The translations under genes were made by a program, and so were the position numbers. From positions 62,001 through 126,000 of the forward strand of contig NZ_JADYUF010000001.1 of NCBI RefSeq assembly GCF_021531655.1: 64,000 bases of DNA, given 5' to 3'. The notes under the pieces were generated by a model. That model saw only the letters and a list, made by a program, of their open reading frames with translations. It was not told the DNA's origin and did no database searches. The stretch's first letter is position 1. Every line of letters begins with the position of its first letter. This document shows positions 43,948-52,915 of the stretch, piece after piece. This DNA comes from Leyella stercorea. Lineage in GTDB: Bacteria > Bacteroidota > Bacteroidia > Bacteroidales > Bacteroidaceae.

Positions 43948-44481
43948 ATGAAAAGAGTAAGATGCCCTAAATGTGACAACTACATCACATTCGACGAAAA
44001 GAAATATACCGACGGACAGTCGCTCGTGTTCCAATGCCCACAATGCGGCAAGCAGTTCGGCATACGCATTGGCGTTTCCAAGCTGCGCAAGACACAGAAG
44101 GAGGACACGCCCGAAGAGAATGCCGAGGGCAACGAATACGGCTATATAACAGTCATAGAGAACGTCTTCCACTACAAGCAGGTCATACCCCTTCAAATGG
44201 GCGTCAACACCATAGGACGCTACATGAAGAACAGCGGCGTCAACTGCGCCATCGAGACCAACGACCCGAGCATCGACATCAACCATTGTACAATAACCGT
44301 CAGCCGTGACAAGAACGGCAGCCTGAAGTACATCCTCAAAGACGGCCCGAGCTATACCGGAACATTCGTAGACAACGTTATCCTGGGCGACCGCGAACAA
44401 AGACGCATCGAAGACGGCACATTGTTCACCATAGGCGCAACAAGCATCATACTACATGCGCCCTCTACCAGTCAGGAGTAG
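43948..44481 (+). CDS. Zinc-ribbon and FHA domain protein
   Basis: The 177-residue protein starts with a zinc ribbon (Cys6-x2-Cys9 and Cys30-x2-Cys33) followed by an FHA domain (about residues 88-172; VNTIGRYMKNSG, DINHCTITVSRD, YTGTFVDNVIL). FHA domains bind phosphothreonine. I start at 43948 (MKRVRCPKC), 2 bases after the SPOR gene; the frame is open 49 codons upstream, but that would overlap the SPOR gene. The pair may connect Ser/Thr phosphorylation with division. No kinase is in the window. Confidence 0.85.
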   Translation: MKRVRCPKCDNYITFDEKKYTDGQSLVFQCPQCGKQFGIRIGVSKLRKTQKEDTPEENAEGNEYGYITVIENVFHYKQVIPLQMGVNTIGRYMKNSGVNCAIETNDPSIDINHCTITVSRDKNGSLKYILKDGPSYTGTFVDNVILGDREQRRIEDGTLFTIGATSIILHAPSTSQE

Positions 44482-44583
44482 AAAACATAATAAACTGGAC
44501 CAAGGAGAATATGGAAGAAACAATGGCAGACAGAGCGAAGAACGCTTGACAAGCCTTCATTTCTGTGCCATATATGAAACTGC

Positions 44584-44591
44584 TAACTTTG
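44584..44591 (+). promoter_or_regulatory. Possible -7 element pointing into the loop
   Basis: TAACTTTG with TTTC 20 bases upstream (44560). It points to a gene that should lie rightwards but is not present; only repeats follow. Mirrored at 45111-45118. Confidence 0.35.
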
Positions 44592-44606
44592 TAGATGACG
44601 GAATGT

Positions 44607-44646
44607 AAATGGGCATGCAAGGACGGAAATGGGCATGCAAGGACGG
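44607..44646. repeat. Direct tandem duplication of 20 bases
   Basis: AAATGGGCATGCAAGGACGG occurs twice without a gap. The mirrored pair is at 45056-45095. The surrounding stretch 44482-44755 has no credible gene. Confidence 0.85.
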
Positions 44647-44755
44647 GCTGAACCAAAGGTCGCCGGCGCGAAGCGGAAAGGCAAAGCCCAATGACCTCCA
44701 TAGGAGAGTGTGTCATAACTCAATTATGCGGGCTGAAAGCCCAATAAGCACATAG

Positions 44756-44946
44756 CCCAAGGCAGCGCCTTGGGTGTACGGATTGAAAATAGCAAAAACG
44801 CCCTGTAAGGGCAAAAGCATTGATAATTAACGCTTTTGCCCTTACAGGGCGCATTATGATTTGCGATACTTTTACCCAGGGTGTTGCCCTGGGCTATGAG
44901 CTTCTGCCCCTTCGGGGCGTACTGCTGTGACTTTTGACACGCCCTC
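44756..44946. other. Non-palindromic loop of the giant inverted repeat
   Basis: The 191 bases do not pair with themselves under the arm symmetry. They contain CCCAAGGC/GCCTTGGG (44756-44774), a 20-base inverted repeat, CCCAGGG/CCCTGGG (44875-44893) and GCCCC/GGGGC. These are REP-like modules in two opposed, diverged copies. No gene is present. Confidence 0.9.
44799..44851. repeat. Inverted repeat of 20-base arms in the loop
   Basis: CGCCCTGTAAGGGCAAAAGC (44799-44818) pairs perfectly with 44832-44851 around 13 bases. Its centre (44825) is not the centre of the giant palindrome (44851). Confidence 0.9.
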
Positions 44947-45220
44947 CTATGTGCTTATTGGGCTTTCAGCCCGCATAATTGAGTTATGACACACTCTCCT
45001 ATGGAGGTCATTGGGCTTTGCCTTTCCGCTTCGCGCCGGCGACCTTTGGTTCAGCCCGTCCTTGCATGCCCATTTCCGTCCTTGCATGCCCATTTACATT
45101 CCGTCATCTACAAAGTTAGCAGTTTCATATATGGCACAGAAATGAAGGCTTGTCAAGCGTTCTTCGCTCTGTCTGCCATTGTTTCTTCCATATTCTCCTT
45201 GGTCCAGTTTATTATGTTTT

Positions 45221-45754
45221 CTACTCCTGACTGGTAGAGGGCGCATGTAGTATGATGCTTGTTGCGCCTATGGTGAACAATGTGCCGTCTTCGATGCGTC
45301 TTTGTTCGCGGTCGCCCAGGATAACGTTGTCTACGAATGTTCCGGTATAGCTCGGGCCGTCTTTGAGGATGTACTTCAGGCTGCCGTTCTTGTCACGGCT
45401 GACGGTTATTGTACAATGGTTGATGTCGATGCTCGGGTCGTTGGTCTCGATGGCGCAGTTGACGCCGCTGTTCTTCATGTAGCGTCCTATGGTGTTGACG
45501 CCCATTTGAAGGGGTATGACCTGCTTGTAGTGGAAGACGTTCTCTATGACTGTTATATAGCCGTATTCGTTGCCCTCGGCATTCTCTTCGGGCGTGTCCT
45601 CCTTCTGTGTCTTGCGCAGCTTGGAAACGCCAATGCGTATGCCGAACTGCTTGCCGCATTGTGGGCATTGGAACACGAGCGACTGTCCGTCGGTATATTT
45701 CTTTTCGTCGAATGTGATGTAGTTGTCACATTTAGGGCATCTTACTCTTTTCAT
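45221..45754 (-). CDS. Zinc-ribbon and FHA domain protein, inverted copy
   Basis: Mirror copy of 43948-44481 with an identical 177-residue product (zinc ribbon Cys6/9/30/33, then a phosphothreonine-binding FHA domain). It follows its SPOR partner by 2 bases, as in the left arm. Confidence 0.8.
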   Translation of the reverse strand: MKRVRCPKCDNYITFDEKKYTDGQSLVFQCPQCGKQFGIRIGVSKLRKTQKEDTPEENAEGNEYGYITVIENVFHYKQVIPLQMGVNTIGRYMKNSGVNCAIETNDPSIDINHCTITVSRDKNGSLKYILKDGPSYTGTFVDNVILGDREQRRIEDGTLFTIGATSIILHAPSTSQE

Positions 45755-45756
45755 TC

Positions 45757-46833
45757 TTAATGTTTGTCGTTCTGTTTTATTTCTGTTATCCAGCAGTCGG
45801 CAAATGATTTGTCGGTCTTGAGCTTGTTCAAGGCGTTGTTGGCCTCTGCTCTGCTGGCGAATTTCCTGTATATTACTTTTGTGAATCCGTTGTTGTGGCA
45901 TACTCTTGCCTCGGTCATTCCCTGCTTGTGCAGGTGGTCTACATACTGTTGGGCGTTACTTATCGAGACGCGGCTTGCGAGTACTATAGTGTAGTATGGC
46001 AGGGCGCTTGGCTCGTCTGTCGGCGTGATGGCCTCGGCTTGTGTGCTTTGCCCTGAAGGGACGAGGCTCTCGGGCTTGCCGCTTGTCATCTCCTTGGGCA
46101 TTATCTCGTATAGCCAGTTGGTGTCGATGGCGCTATGGCTTACTGTTCCTGTGCTTGCATCGCCCAGTCGTGAGGGGATGGAAAGCATGATGAACAGCAC
46201 GATGCAGGCTGCTGCCATGTGGCGCAGCATCTTGACCGGAATGTTGGGCGAGTCGGTCTGTTGCTCCTGGTCGGCCTCTTCGGTAGTATGTGTCTGAGCA
46301 GGAACGGCGCTCTCGGCCATAGGGTTGTAGGCTGCGAACGGCGAGGGTTCGCTCCTGCGGATGCCGGCTACGGAGGCGGCTTGTGTGCTTGCCGGTTGCG
46401 ACTCGTCGGCGGGCAAGGTGTCAAGCTCGAATGCCTGGAAGCCGTATGTGGCAGGAGTCGTTATGCCGTTGTCGTTAGGGATGAAGTCGTATTCGCCGTT
46501 GTCCAATACGTAGAGCCGCCCGATGCCGCAGAGTTCGTGGCCGCCATCCTCGCTCATTATCATCTGACGGAATTCGTCCACCTCGCTTTCTATGCGCTTC
46601 AGGGCTTCGGGATAGCTCAAGTCGTAGCAGTTGACATAGTCCTGCGCCAGTACCGAATCGTTCATGGTGAGTCGGGGATTGAATCCGACAGTTCTTGTCG
46701 GAGGCAGGAATATGTGGTTCTTCTCATCGTATGATGCGGCGATATGGTGTGCCATAAAGCCTCCGAATCCGGGGACAATGACGCAGTCGTTGTCCAACAA
46801 CAATTTAGCTATATGTCTTTCCAATTCTGTCAT
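45757..46833 (-). CDS. CCDC81-type HU and SPOR protein, inverted copy
   Basis: Mirror copy of 42869-43945, identical in sequence: HU-like domain, one membrane helix, periplasmic SPOR domain. Its promoter (46863-46893) is also mirrored, so this copy would be expressed if it is real. Confidence 0.8.
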   Translation of the reverse strand: MTELERHIAKLLLDNDCVIVPGFGGFMAHHIAASYDEKNHIFLPPTRTVGFNPRLTMNDSVLAQDYVNCYDLSYPEALKRIESEVDEFRQMIMSEDGGHELCGIGRLYVLDNGEYDFIPNDNGITTPATYGFQAFELDTLPADESQPASTQAASVAGIRRSEPSPFAAYNPMAESAVPAQTHTTEEADQEQQTDSPNIPVKMLRHMAAACIVLFIMLSIPSRLGDASTGTVSHSAIDTNWLYEIMPKEMTSGKPESLVPSGQSTQAEAITPTDEPSALPYYTIVLASRVSISNAQQYVDHLHKQGMTEARVCHNNGFTKVIYRKFASRAEANNALNKLKTDKSFADCWITEIKQNDKH

Positions 46834-47014
46834 AATACGTTGGCTGATTTTGTTTCAATGTACAAAAATACAAATAAAAAACTGTAAAGCAAAATATAAA
46901 ATGATAAAGTTGGTGATAATATAATATGTTATGGCGAAAAAATATTATCTTTGCATCTTGGAATGCGATTGTAGTGATAATACACGTTTAATTTTTTATA
47001 TTTCTCATTATTAA

Positions 47015-50000
47015 ATGAAACAGTACAAATTAGTGAACAATGTATTGGGGTGGCTTACCTTCCTGGTGGCTGCTTTCGTATATTGCTCGACGATTGAACC
47101 GACAGCCAGCTTCTGGGACTGTCCTGAGTTCATTACAACCGGCTATAAGCTGGAAGTAGGTCACCCGCCTGGAGCACCTTTCTTTATGCTCACGGCCAAC
47201 TTGTTCTCGCAGTTTGCGAGCGACCCGACGCAGGTGGCTAAAATGGTAAATACTATGAGCGCTTTGCTGAGTGCTACTACCATTCTTTTCCTGTTCTGGA
47301 GTATCACTCATTTGGCGCGCAAGCTGATATTGAAGGACTGGAGCGAGATGACAACGGGCAAGCTTATTGCCATTGAGGCATCAGGACTTGTAGGCGCTCT
47401 CATCTACACCTTCTCCGATACATTCTGGTTCTCGGCTGTGGAGGGCGAGGTTTATGCCTATTCGTCGGCATTTACTGCCATCGTGTTCTGGCTCATCCTG
47501 AAATGGGAAGACCATGCCGACGAGCCTCATAGCGACCGCTGGCTTGTGCTTATAGCGTATATGACGGGTCTGTCGATAGGCGTTCACCTCTTGAACTTGC
47601 TCTGTATTCCGGCTATAGTATTGGTATATTGCTATCGTCGCTATCCGCATATCGAGCTGAAGGGCTCGTTGCTGGCTCTGCTTGTCTCGTTCGTTATTGT
47701 GGCAGGTGTGCTGTATGGCGTAGTGCCGGGCATCATTAATGTGGCAGGATGGTTTGAACTGCTGTTTGTCAACCAGTTGGGCTGTCCGTTCAATACGGGT
47801 GAGATAATATACATCATCCTGCTTGTTGCCATCGTGATATGGGCTATATACGAGTCGTATACCGACCGCAACTTCAAGCGTCAGAACATATCGTTCACAC
47901 TCGCTGTAGGTATGTTGGGCATTCCGTTCCGTGGTATGGGATGGGGCGCAGCCTTGGTAGGCATCGTCATTCTTGTAGCCATATACTTCGGACTGAACTA
48001 TCGCAAGAAGGCGGACAAGCAGCTTGTGCCCGTAGTGTCGGCACGCTTCAAGAATACTGCCTTGCTGTGCATGCTTATGCTGATGATCGGCTATTCGAGC
48101 TATGCTGTTATCGTAATCCGTTCGGCTGCCAACCCGCCGATGGACCAGAACTCGCCTGAGGATGTGTTCACCCTCGGTTCGTATCTGAGCCGCGACCAGT
48201 ATGGCGACTCTCCGTTGCTTTATGGCCAGGCTTACACCTCGCAGGTGGCATTTGACGTAGAGGGCAACATGTGCATCCCCAAGCATAAGGAAGGTGCTGC
48301 CATCTGGCAACGTAAGGAGAAGGCATCTGAAAATGAGAAGGATTCGTACTTCGTCGTTTCGCACAAGGACAAGCTCGTTTACGCACAGAACATGCTGTTC
48401 CCGCGTATGCATTCGTCGGCTCACGCTCAGGCTTATGAGAATTGGCTGGGTGGCGTCACGGGTACAAACGTGCCTTACGACCGCTGTGGCGAGCAGGTGA
48501 CCGTGAAGATGCCTACACAATGGGACAACATACGCTTCTTCCTCTCTTACCAATGCAACTTCATGTACTGGCGCTACTTCATGTGGAACTTCGCAGGAAG
48601 ACAGAACGACCTGCAGGGTAGCGGCGAACCCGAGCACGGCAACTGGATAACGGGCATCTCGTTTATCGACAACTGGATGCTTGGCGACCAGAGCAAGCTG
48701 CCGCAGGAGTTGAAGGAGAACAAGGGACACAACGTGTTCTATTGTCTGCCTCTGTTGCTGGGTCTTATCGGACTCTTCTGGCAGGCATGGCGCGGACAAC
48801 GAGGCATACGTCAGTTCTGGGTAGTGTTCTTCCTCTTCTTTATGACGGGTCTTGCCATTGTGCTCTATCTGAACCAGACTCCGCAGCAGCCTCGTGAGCG
48901 CGACTATGCTTATGCAGGTTCGTTCTATGCTTATGCCATCTGGTGTGGACTTGGTGTATTGGCGTTGTACGATATGCTCAAGAAGAAGCTTAAGACCAAC
49001 GATGTGGCTCTTGCCAGCGTGCTTGGCGTAGCCTGTCTGCTTGTGCCCGTACAGATGGCTTCGCAGACTTGGGACGACCACGACCGCAGCGGACGCTACA
49101 CTTGTCGCGACTTCGGACAGAACTATCTGATGACGCTCCAGGACAAGGGCTACCCGATAATCTTCACCAATGGCGACAACGACACGTTCCCATTGTGGTA
49201 TAACCAGGAGACCGAAGGATTCCGTACAGATGCCCGCGTATGCAACCTCTCTTATCTGCAGACCGACTGGTATATCGACCAGATGAAGCGTCCGGCTTAC
49301 GATTCGCCTTCTGTGCCTATCACTTGGCCGCGCCTTGACTTCTGTTCGGGAACCAACGACTATGTGCAGGTGGATCCGTCGCTCAAGCAGCAGATAATGG
49401 ATTTCTATAAAGAACATCCGGCTGAGGCAAAGGAGCAATTTGGCGAAAACCCATTCGAGTTGAAAAACGTACTGAATAACTGGGTTCGTACTAAGAACAA
49501 GGAAATGCACGTCATTCCGACCGACACACTCTATCTGACCATCGACAAGGAGGCTGTAAAGAAGAGCGGAATGATGATGGCAAGCGACACTATACCCGAC
49601 CGTATGGTAATCTCGCTCGCAGGCAAGCGCGCTCTGTACAAGAACGACCTCATGATGCTCGAGATGCTCGCACAATGCAACTGGACACGTCCGCTGTATG
49701 TTGCGGCAACCGTAGGTTCGGACAACTACATGAACCTTGGCGACAACTTCGTGCAGGAGGGTCTGGCTTACCGCATCACTCCGTTCACCACCAACAAGCC
49801 GGGTGCAAAGAACTTCGACACCGAGAAGACATATAATAATGTAATGAACCGATATAAGTTCGGCGGCTTGGACAAGAAGGGACTCTATATTGACGAGACC
49901 GTAATGCGTATGTGCTACACCCATCGCAATCTCTTTGCACAGCTGGCTCTCGCACTCATTCGGGAGGGCAAGAACGACAAGGCTCTGAAGGTGCTGCGCA

Positions 50001-50347
50001 AGGCGGAGAAGTCAATACCTGAATATAATGTGCCCAATACTTTTGTTTCGGGTTCGGCAGATCTGGCTCGTGCCTATGCTCTGATAGGATGCAAGGCTGA
50101 TGCAGCCCGCATATTGCGACAGGTTTGGAACAACGCCAAGCAATATGCCGACTACTATGTATCGCAGGAAGGCTCGCGCTTCGACATGTGTCAGACAGAT
50201 GTAATGCGCCAGCTCTATTATATGCAGGGTATTTCGGATATAGCCCAGCTTGTGGACGCGAAAATGGCTAACGAATGGCTCAAGACTGCCAATGCCATCT
50301 ATGCCGTCTATCAGGCCAAGGGCGGACAACCTTTTGAATCGCGATGA
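47015..50347 (+). CDS. DUF2723 membrane protein, inverted copy
   Basis: Mirror copy of 39355-42687; the 1110 residues are identical. The four-base overlap with the following deacetylase gene is kept. No frameshift or substitution separates the copies, which is not expected for an old duplication of a gene this long. Confidence 0.83.
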   Translation: MKQYKLVNNVLGWLTFLVAAFVYCSTIEPTASFWDCPEFITTGYKLEVGHPPGAPFFMLTANLFSQFASDPTQVAKMVNTMSALLSATTILFLFWSITHLARKLILKDWSEMTTGKLIAIEASGLVGALIYTFSDTFWFSAVEGEVYAYSSAFTAIVFWLILKWEDHADEPHSDRWLVLIAYMTGLSIGVHLLNLLCIPAIVLVYCYRRYPHIELKGSLLALLVSFVIVAGVLYGVVPGIINVAGWFELLFVNQLGCPFNTGEIIYIILLVAIVIWAIYESYTDRNFKRQNISFTLAVGMLGIPFRGMGWGAALVGIVILVAIYFGLNYRKKADKQLVPVVSARFKNTALLCMLMLMIGYSSYAVIVIRSAANPPMDQNSPEDVFTLGSYLSRDQYGDSPLLYGQAYTSQVAFDVEGNMCIPKHKEGAAIWQRKEKASENEKDSYFVVSHKDKLVYAQNMLFPRMHSSAHAQAYENWLGGVTGTNVPYDRCGEQVTVKMPTQWDNIRFFLSYQCNFMYWRYFMWNFAGRQNDLQGSGEPEHGNWITGISFIDNWMLGDQSKLPQELKENKGHNVFYCLPLLLGLIGLFWQAWRGQRGIRQFWVVFFLFFMTGLAIVLYLNQTPQQPRERDYAYAGSFYAYAIWCGLGVLALYDMLKKKLKTNDVALASVLGVACLLVPVQMASQTWDDHDRSGRYTCRDFGQNYLMTLQDKGYPIIFTNGDNDTFPLWYNQETEGFRTDARVCNLSYLQTDWYIDQMKRPAYDSPSVPITWPRLDFCSGTNDYVQVDPSLKQQIMDFYKEHPAEAKEQFGENPFELKNVLNNWVRTKNKEMHVIPTDTLYLTIDKEAVKKSGMMMASDTIPDRMVISLAGKRALYKNDLMMLEMLAQCNWTRPLYVAATVGSDNYMNLGDNFVQEGLAYRITPFTTNKPGAKNFDTEKTYNNVMNRYKFGGLDKKGLYIDETVMRMCYTHRNLFAQLALALIREGKNDKALKVLRKAEKSIPEYNVPNTFVSGSADLARAYALIGCKADAARILRQVWNNAKQYADYYVSQEGSRFDMCQTDVMRQLYYMQGISDIAQLVDAKMANEWLKTANAIYAVYQAKGGQPFESR

Positions 50348-50955
50348 TAATTGAACAGCCTTCAATATGGTTGCGTTGGTTGTTTCCAGGTGCAACCTGG
50401 AGAATGAACCGCAACGAACGTTCGGTATATCTCACGTTTGACGACGGACCTATACCTGAGTCGACGCCGTTCATTCTGCAAACATTGAAAGAGTTTGGGA
50501 TACACGCCACTTTCTTCATGGTAGGAGACAATGTGCGCAAGTATCCCGACCTCTACAGAAGTATTGTTGCGGAGGGCCATCAAGTGGGCAATCATACCTA
50601 TCATCATCTTGGAGGCTTCAAGCATTTTGCCAAGACATATATTGACGATGTGGAGCGTGCCAACGACCTTATAGGCGCCCACCTCTTCCGTCCGCCACAT
50701 GGCGCTATGAGCTACAGCCAGTACATCTGGTTGCGTTGCAAGTATCGCATCGTGATGTGGGACCTCGTGACACGTGACTATTCCAAGTGGCTTAGTGCGG
50801 ACGACGTGTTCAATAATGTAAGGCGATATGCCCGTAATGGTTCAATCATTACTTTCCATGATTCGGTAAAGAGTATCGACAAGCTGCGTACCGCACTTCC
50901 GAAGTCGCTCAAATGGCTTAAGGAGCAGGGGTATGAGTTTAAGACTTTCGACTGA
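50344..50955 (+). CDS. Polysaccharide deacetylase, inverted copy
   Basis: Mirror copy of 38747-39358 with the same CE4 metal ligands (Asp34, His84, His88). It starts within the stop of the DUF2723 copy and is followed by queG after 31 bases. Confidence 0.83.
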   Translation: MIIEQPSIWLRWLFPGATWRMNRNERSVYLTFDDGPIPESTPFILQTLKEFGIHATFFMVGDNVRKYPDLYRSIVAEGHQVGNHTYHHLGGFKHFAKTYIDDVERANDLIGAHLFRPPHGAMSYSQYIWLRCKYRIVMWDLVTRDYSKWLSADDVFNNVRRYARNGSIITFHDSVKSIDKLRTALPKSLKWLKEQGYEFKTFD

Positions 50956-50986
50956 AGTCGTGGAAACAAAAACGTAATTAAAGATA

Positions 50987-51913
50987 ATGGACAAACGACA
51001 ATTATCTCTTAAAATAAAAGCCGAGGCAAAGAACCTCGGCTTTTTTGCTTGTGGCATAGCCAAGGCCGCGGCTGTGGACAAGGATGTTGTGGATTCGTAC
51101 CGCAAATGGATTGACAATGGCGAGCATGCTACGATGAATTATCTTGAGAATTATCCCGACAAGCGTTTCGACCCACGGCTGTTGATGGACGGACTCAAGA
51201 GTATTGTGTCTGTTGCGTTGAACTATGCGCCGTCGCATACTCTGCCCGAAGGCGAACCGCAGTTTGCTGCCTATGCACTTGGCAAAGACTATCATGATGT
51301 GGTGAAGGGAAAATTGCGCATGCTTGCCGAACGGCTTGGATTTGAGGAGTATAGAGCGTTTTGCGATTCGGCTCCCGTGCTCGAACGCTATTGGGCTGTG
51401 AAGGCTGGGCTTGGATGGACCGGACGAAACCACCAGCTGATAATACCTCATGCCGGTAGTATGTTCTTCTTGGGTGAGCTGTTCCTGCCCGTAGAATTGG
51501 AGTATGATGAGGAGATGAAGCCGCGTTGCGGCAATTGCCACGCATGTATCGACGCTTGTCCGTCGCACGCTCTGACGATGGGGGAGGGAAGGTCGGATTT
51601 TGACGCCCGCTTGTGCCTGAGCTATCAGACAATAGAGAACCGTGGCGACATTCCCTCCGACTTGTCCGAAAAAATGGGCGATACGATATATGGCTGCGAC
51701 TGCTGTCAGAAGGCCTGTCCGTGGAACCGTTTTGCGCAACCCAACACTACTCCCGAACTTCAGCCATCGCAAGACCTGCTTGACATGAAGCGTGAGGACT
51801 GGCTGTCGCTAACTGAGGACGACTATCGTCATTTGTTTAAGGGGAGTGCCGTGAAACGAGCCAAATATTCGGGGCTTATGCGAAATATCCACACGGCCCT
51901 TGACAAGGAGTAG
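50987..51913 (+). CDS. queG: Epoxyqueuosine reductase, inverted copy
   Basis: Mirror copy of 37789-38715. Catalytic Asp127 and all cluster cysteines are unchanged. The terminator-like hairpin in codons 10-20 is easiest to read here, at 51016-51044, because the coding strand is the plus strand. Confidence 0.9.
   Translation: MDKRQLSLKIKAEAKNLGFFACGIAKAAAVDKDVVDSYRKWIDNGEHATMNYLENYPDKRFDPRLLMDGLKSIVSVALNYAPSHTLPEGEPQFAAYALGKDYHDVVKGKLRMLAERLGFEEYRAFCDSAPVLERYWAVKAGLGWTGRNHQLIIPHAGSMFFLGELFLPVELEYDEEMKPRCGNCHACIDACPSHALTMGEGRSDFDARLCLSYQTIENRGDIPSDLSEKMGDTIYGCDCCQKACPWNRFAQPNTTPELQPSQDLLDMKREDWLSLTEDDYRHLFKGSAVKRAKYSGLMRNIHTALDKE
51012..51046 (+). terminator. Terminator-shaped hairpin inside queG, inverted copy
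   Basis: AAAAGCCGAGG, a 7-base loop, CCTCGGCTTTT and two further T, in frame within the codons for KAEAKNLGFF. Mirror of 38656-38690. Confidence 0.7.
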
Positions 51914-51919
51914 AGCAGT

Positions 51920-52915
51920 CTACTTTATCCTTACTATTCTTATTCCGGTCTGCGACGGATGTTTCTGCATATATTGGTAGAGTGTCATAGGCTCTTCAAC
52001 AACCTTCTTGTGTATTTGCGATGCGTTGAGCATGTGTAGCCCGTCTTTGTGCCACACGGCTATACCTATGTGCGAAGTGTCGAGCCCAGCCTTGGATGTA
52101 GTTATAGCGATGATGTCGCCATCGTGTATGGACGAGCGCAGCAACTTGGTGTTGTGGATGGCTGATTTGGGAATGTAGCTGAACTTCTTGCCGGAGAGGA
52201 GTTGCTCGGTCTTGGCTATCCGTTCTATCATTTGCGGATTGTTCTTCAGCATAGGATAAAGCGAAGCGTGTGTGCTCATGAAGTCGATACGCAGGGTCTG
52301 TATTGCTGTGAATGGAGGGTTGGGCGACTGTATCTCTTGGACGAATCCCTTCTGGGTGTTCTCGTAGATCCAGTCGGTAAAATAATGCTGGCGGGCAGGA
52401 TAGCTCACCTCTCCGTTCTGGTATCTCACCATACGCAAGTAATGAGCGTAGTCGTCGAATGCGGTCTTGCCGTTTTTGATGCAAAGATATATGGCAAGAA
52501 CGTTCTCCACATAAGTGGTACAGTCGAGTTGGCTAAGATTTATCACAAGCTTCTCCTGCTTGTTCACCTCAAGCGTCTTTGCCACATACGGAATGCCACG
52601 CAGTTGGCGGGCTATAGCGATTATAAGGTCAGGATTGGCTGTATGTTGTGCGTATTTATTGACGATTTGCCCAATCCTTGCCTTGTCTTCCGTCTCATTA
52701 TAATAGGTGATAGAGACAGAGTCGTCGGTGTAAGACGAGGACCTGGGGGCTTCTTTATATGCCGTTGAAAGCTTCTGCTGTTGTGTAATCTGCTGTGTGT
52801 CAGCGTTATGCTGTATTTGTGGATTCTTTTTGTTGGCCGAAGGGCTGCCGCATTGGGCGAGTAATGCCACGGCAAGTGATAGAAAAGCTGTTGTCATGAT
52901 AAAGTGATTTTTCAT
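51920..52915 (-). CDS. DUF1460 amidase-like lipoprotein, inverted copy
   Basis: Mirror copy of 36787-37782; identical, with Cys22 as possible lipid site and Cys132/His282 as probable catalytic pair. It converges on queG with a 6-base gap. Confidence 0.76.
   Translation of the reverse strand: MKNHFIMTTAFLSLAVALLAQCGSPSANKKNPQIQHNADTQQITQQQKLSTAYKEAPRSSSYTDDSVSITYYNETEDKARIGQIVNKYAQHTANPDLIIAIARQLRGIPYVAKTLEVNKQEKLVINLSQLDCTTYVENVLAIYLCIKNGKTAFDDYAHYLRMVRYQNGEVSYPARQHYFTDWIYENTQKGFVQEIQSPNPPFTAIQTLRIDFMSTHASLYPMLKNNPQMIERIAKTEQLLSGKKFSYIPKSAIHNTKLLRSSIHDGDIIAITTSKAGLDTSHIGIAVWHKDGLHMLNASQIHKKVVEEPMTLYQYMQKHPSQTGIRIVRIK

Noticed and set aside
44465..44716. 83-codon frame on the minus strand near the loop, mirrored at 44986-45237
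   Set aside because: It overlaps the end of the FHA gene on the opposite strand and runs through REP-like and tandem repeat DNA; no family or promoter supports it.
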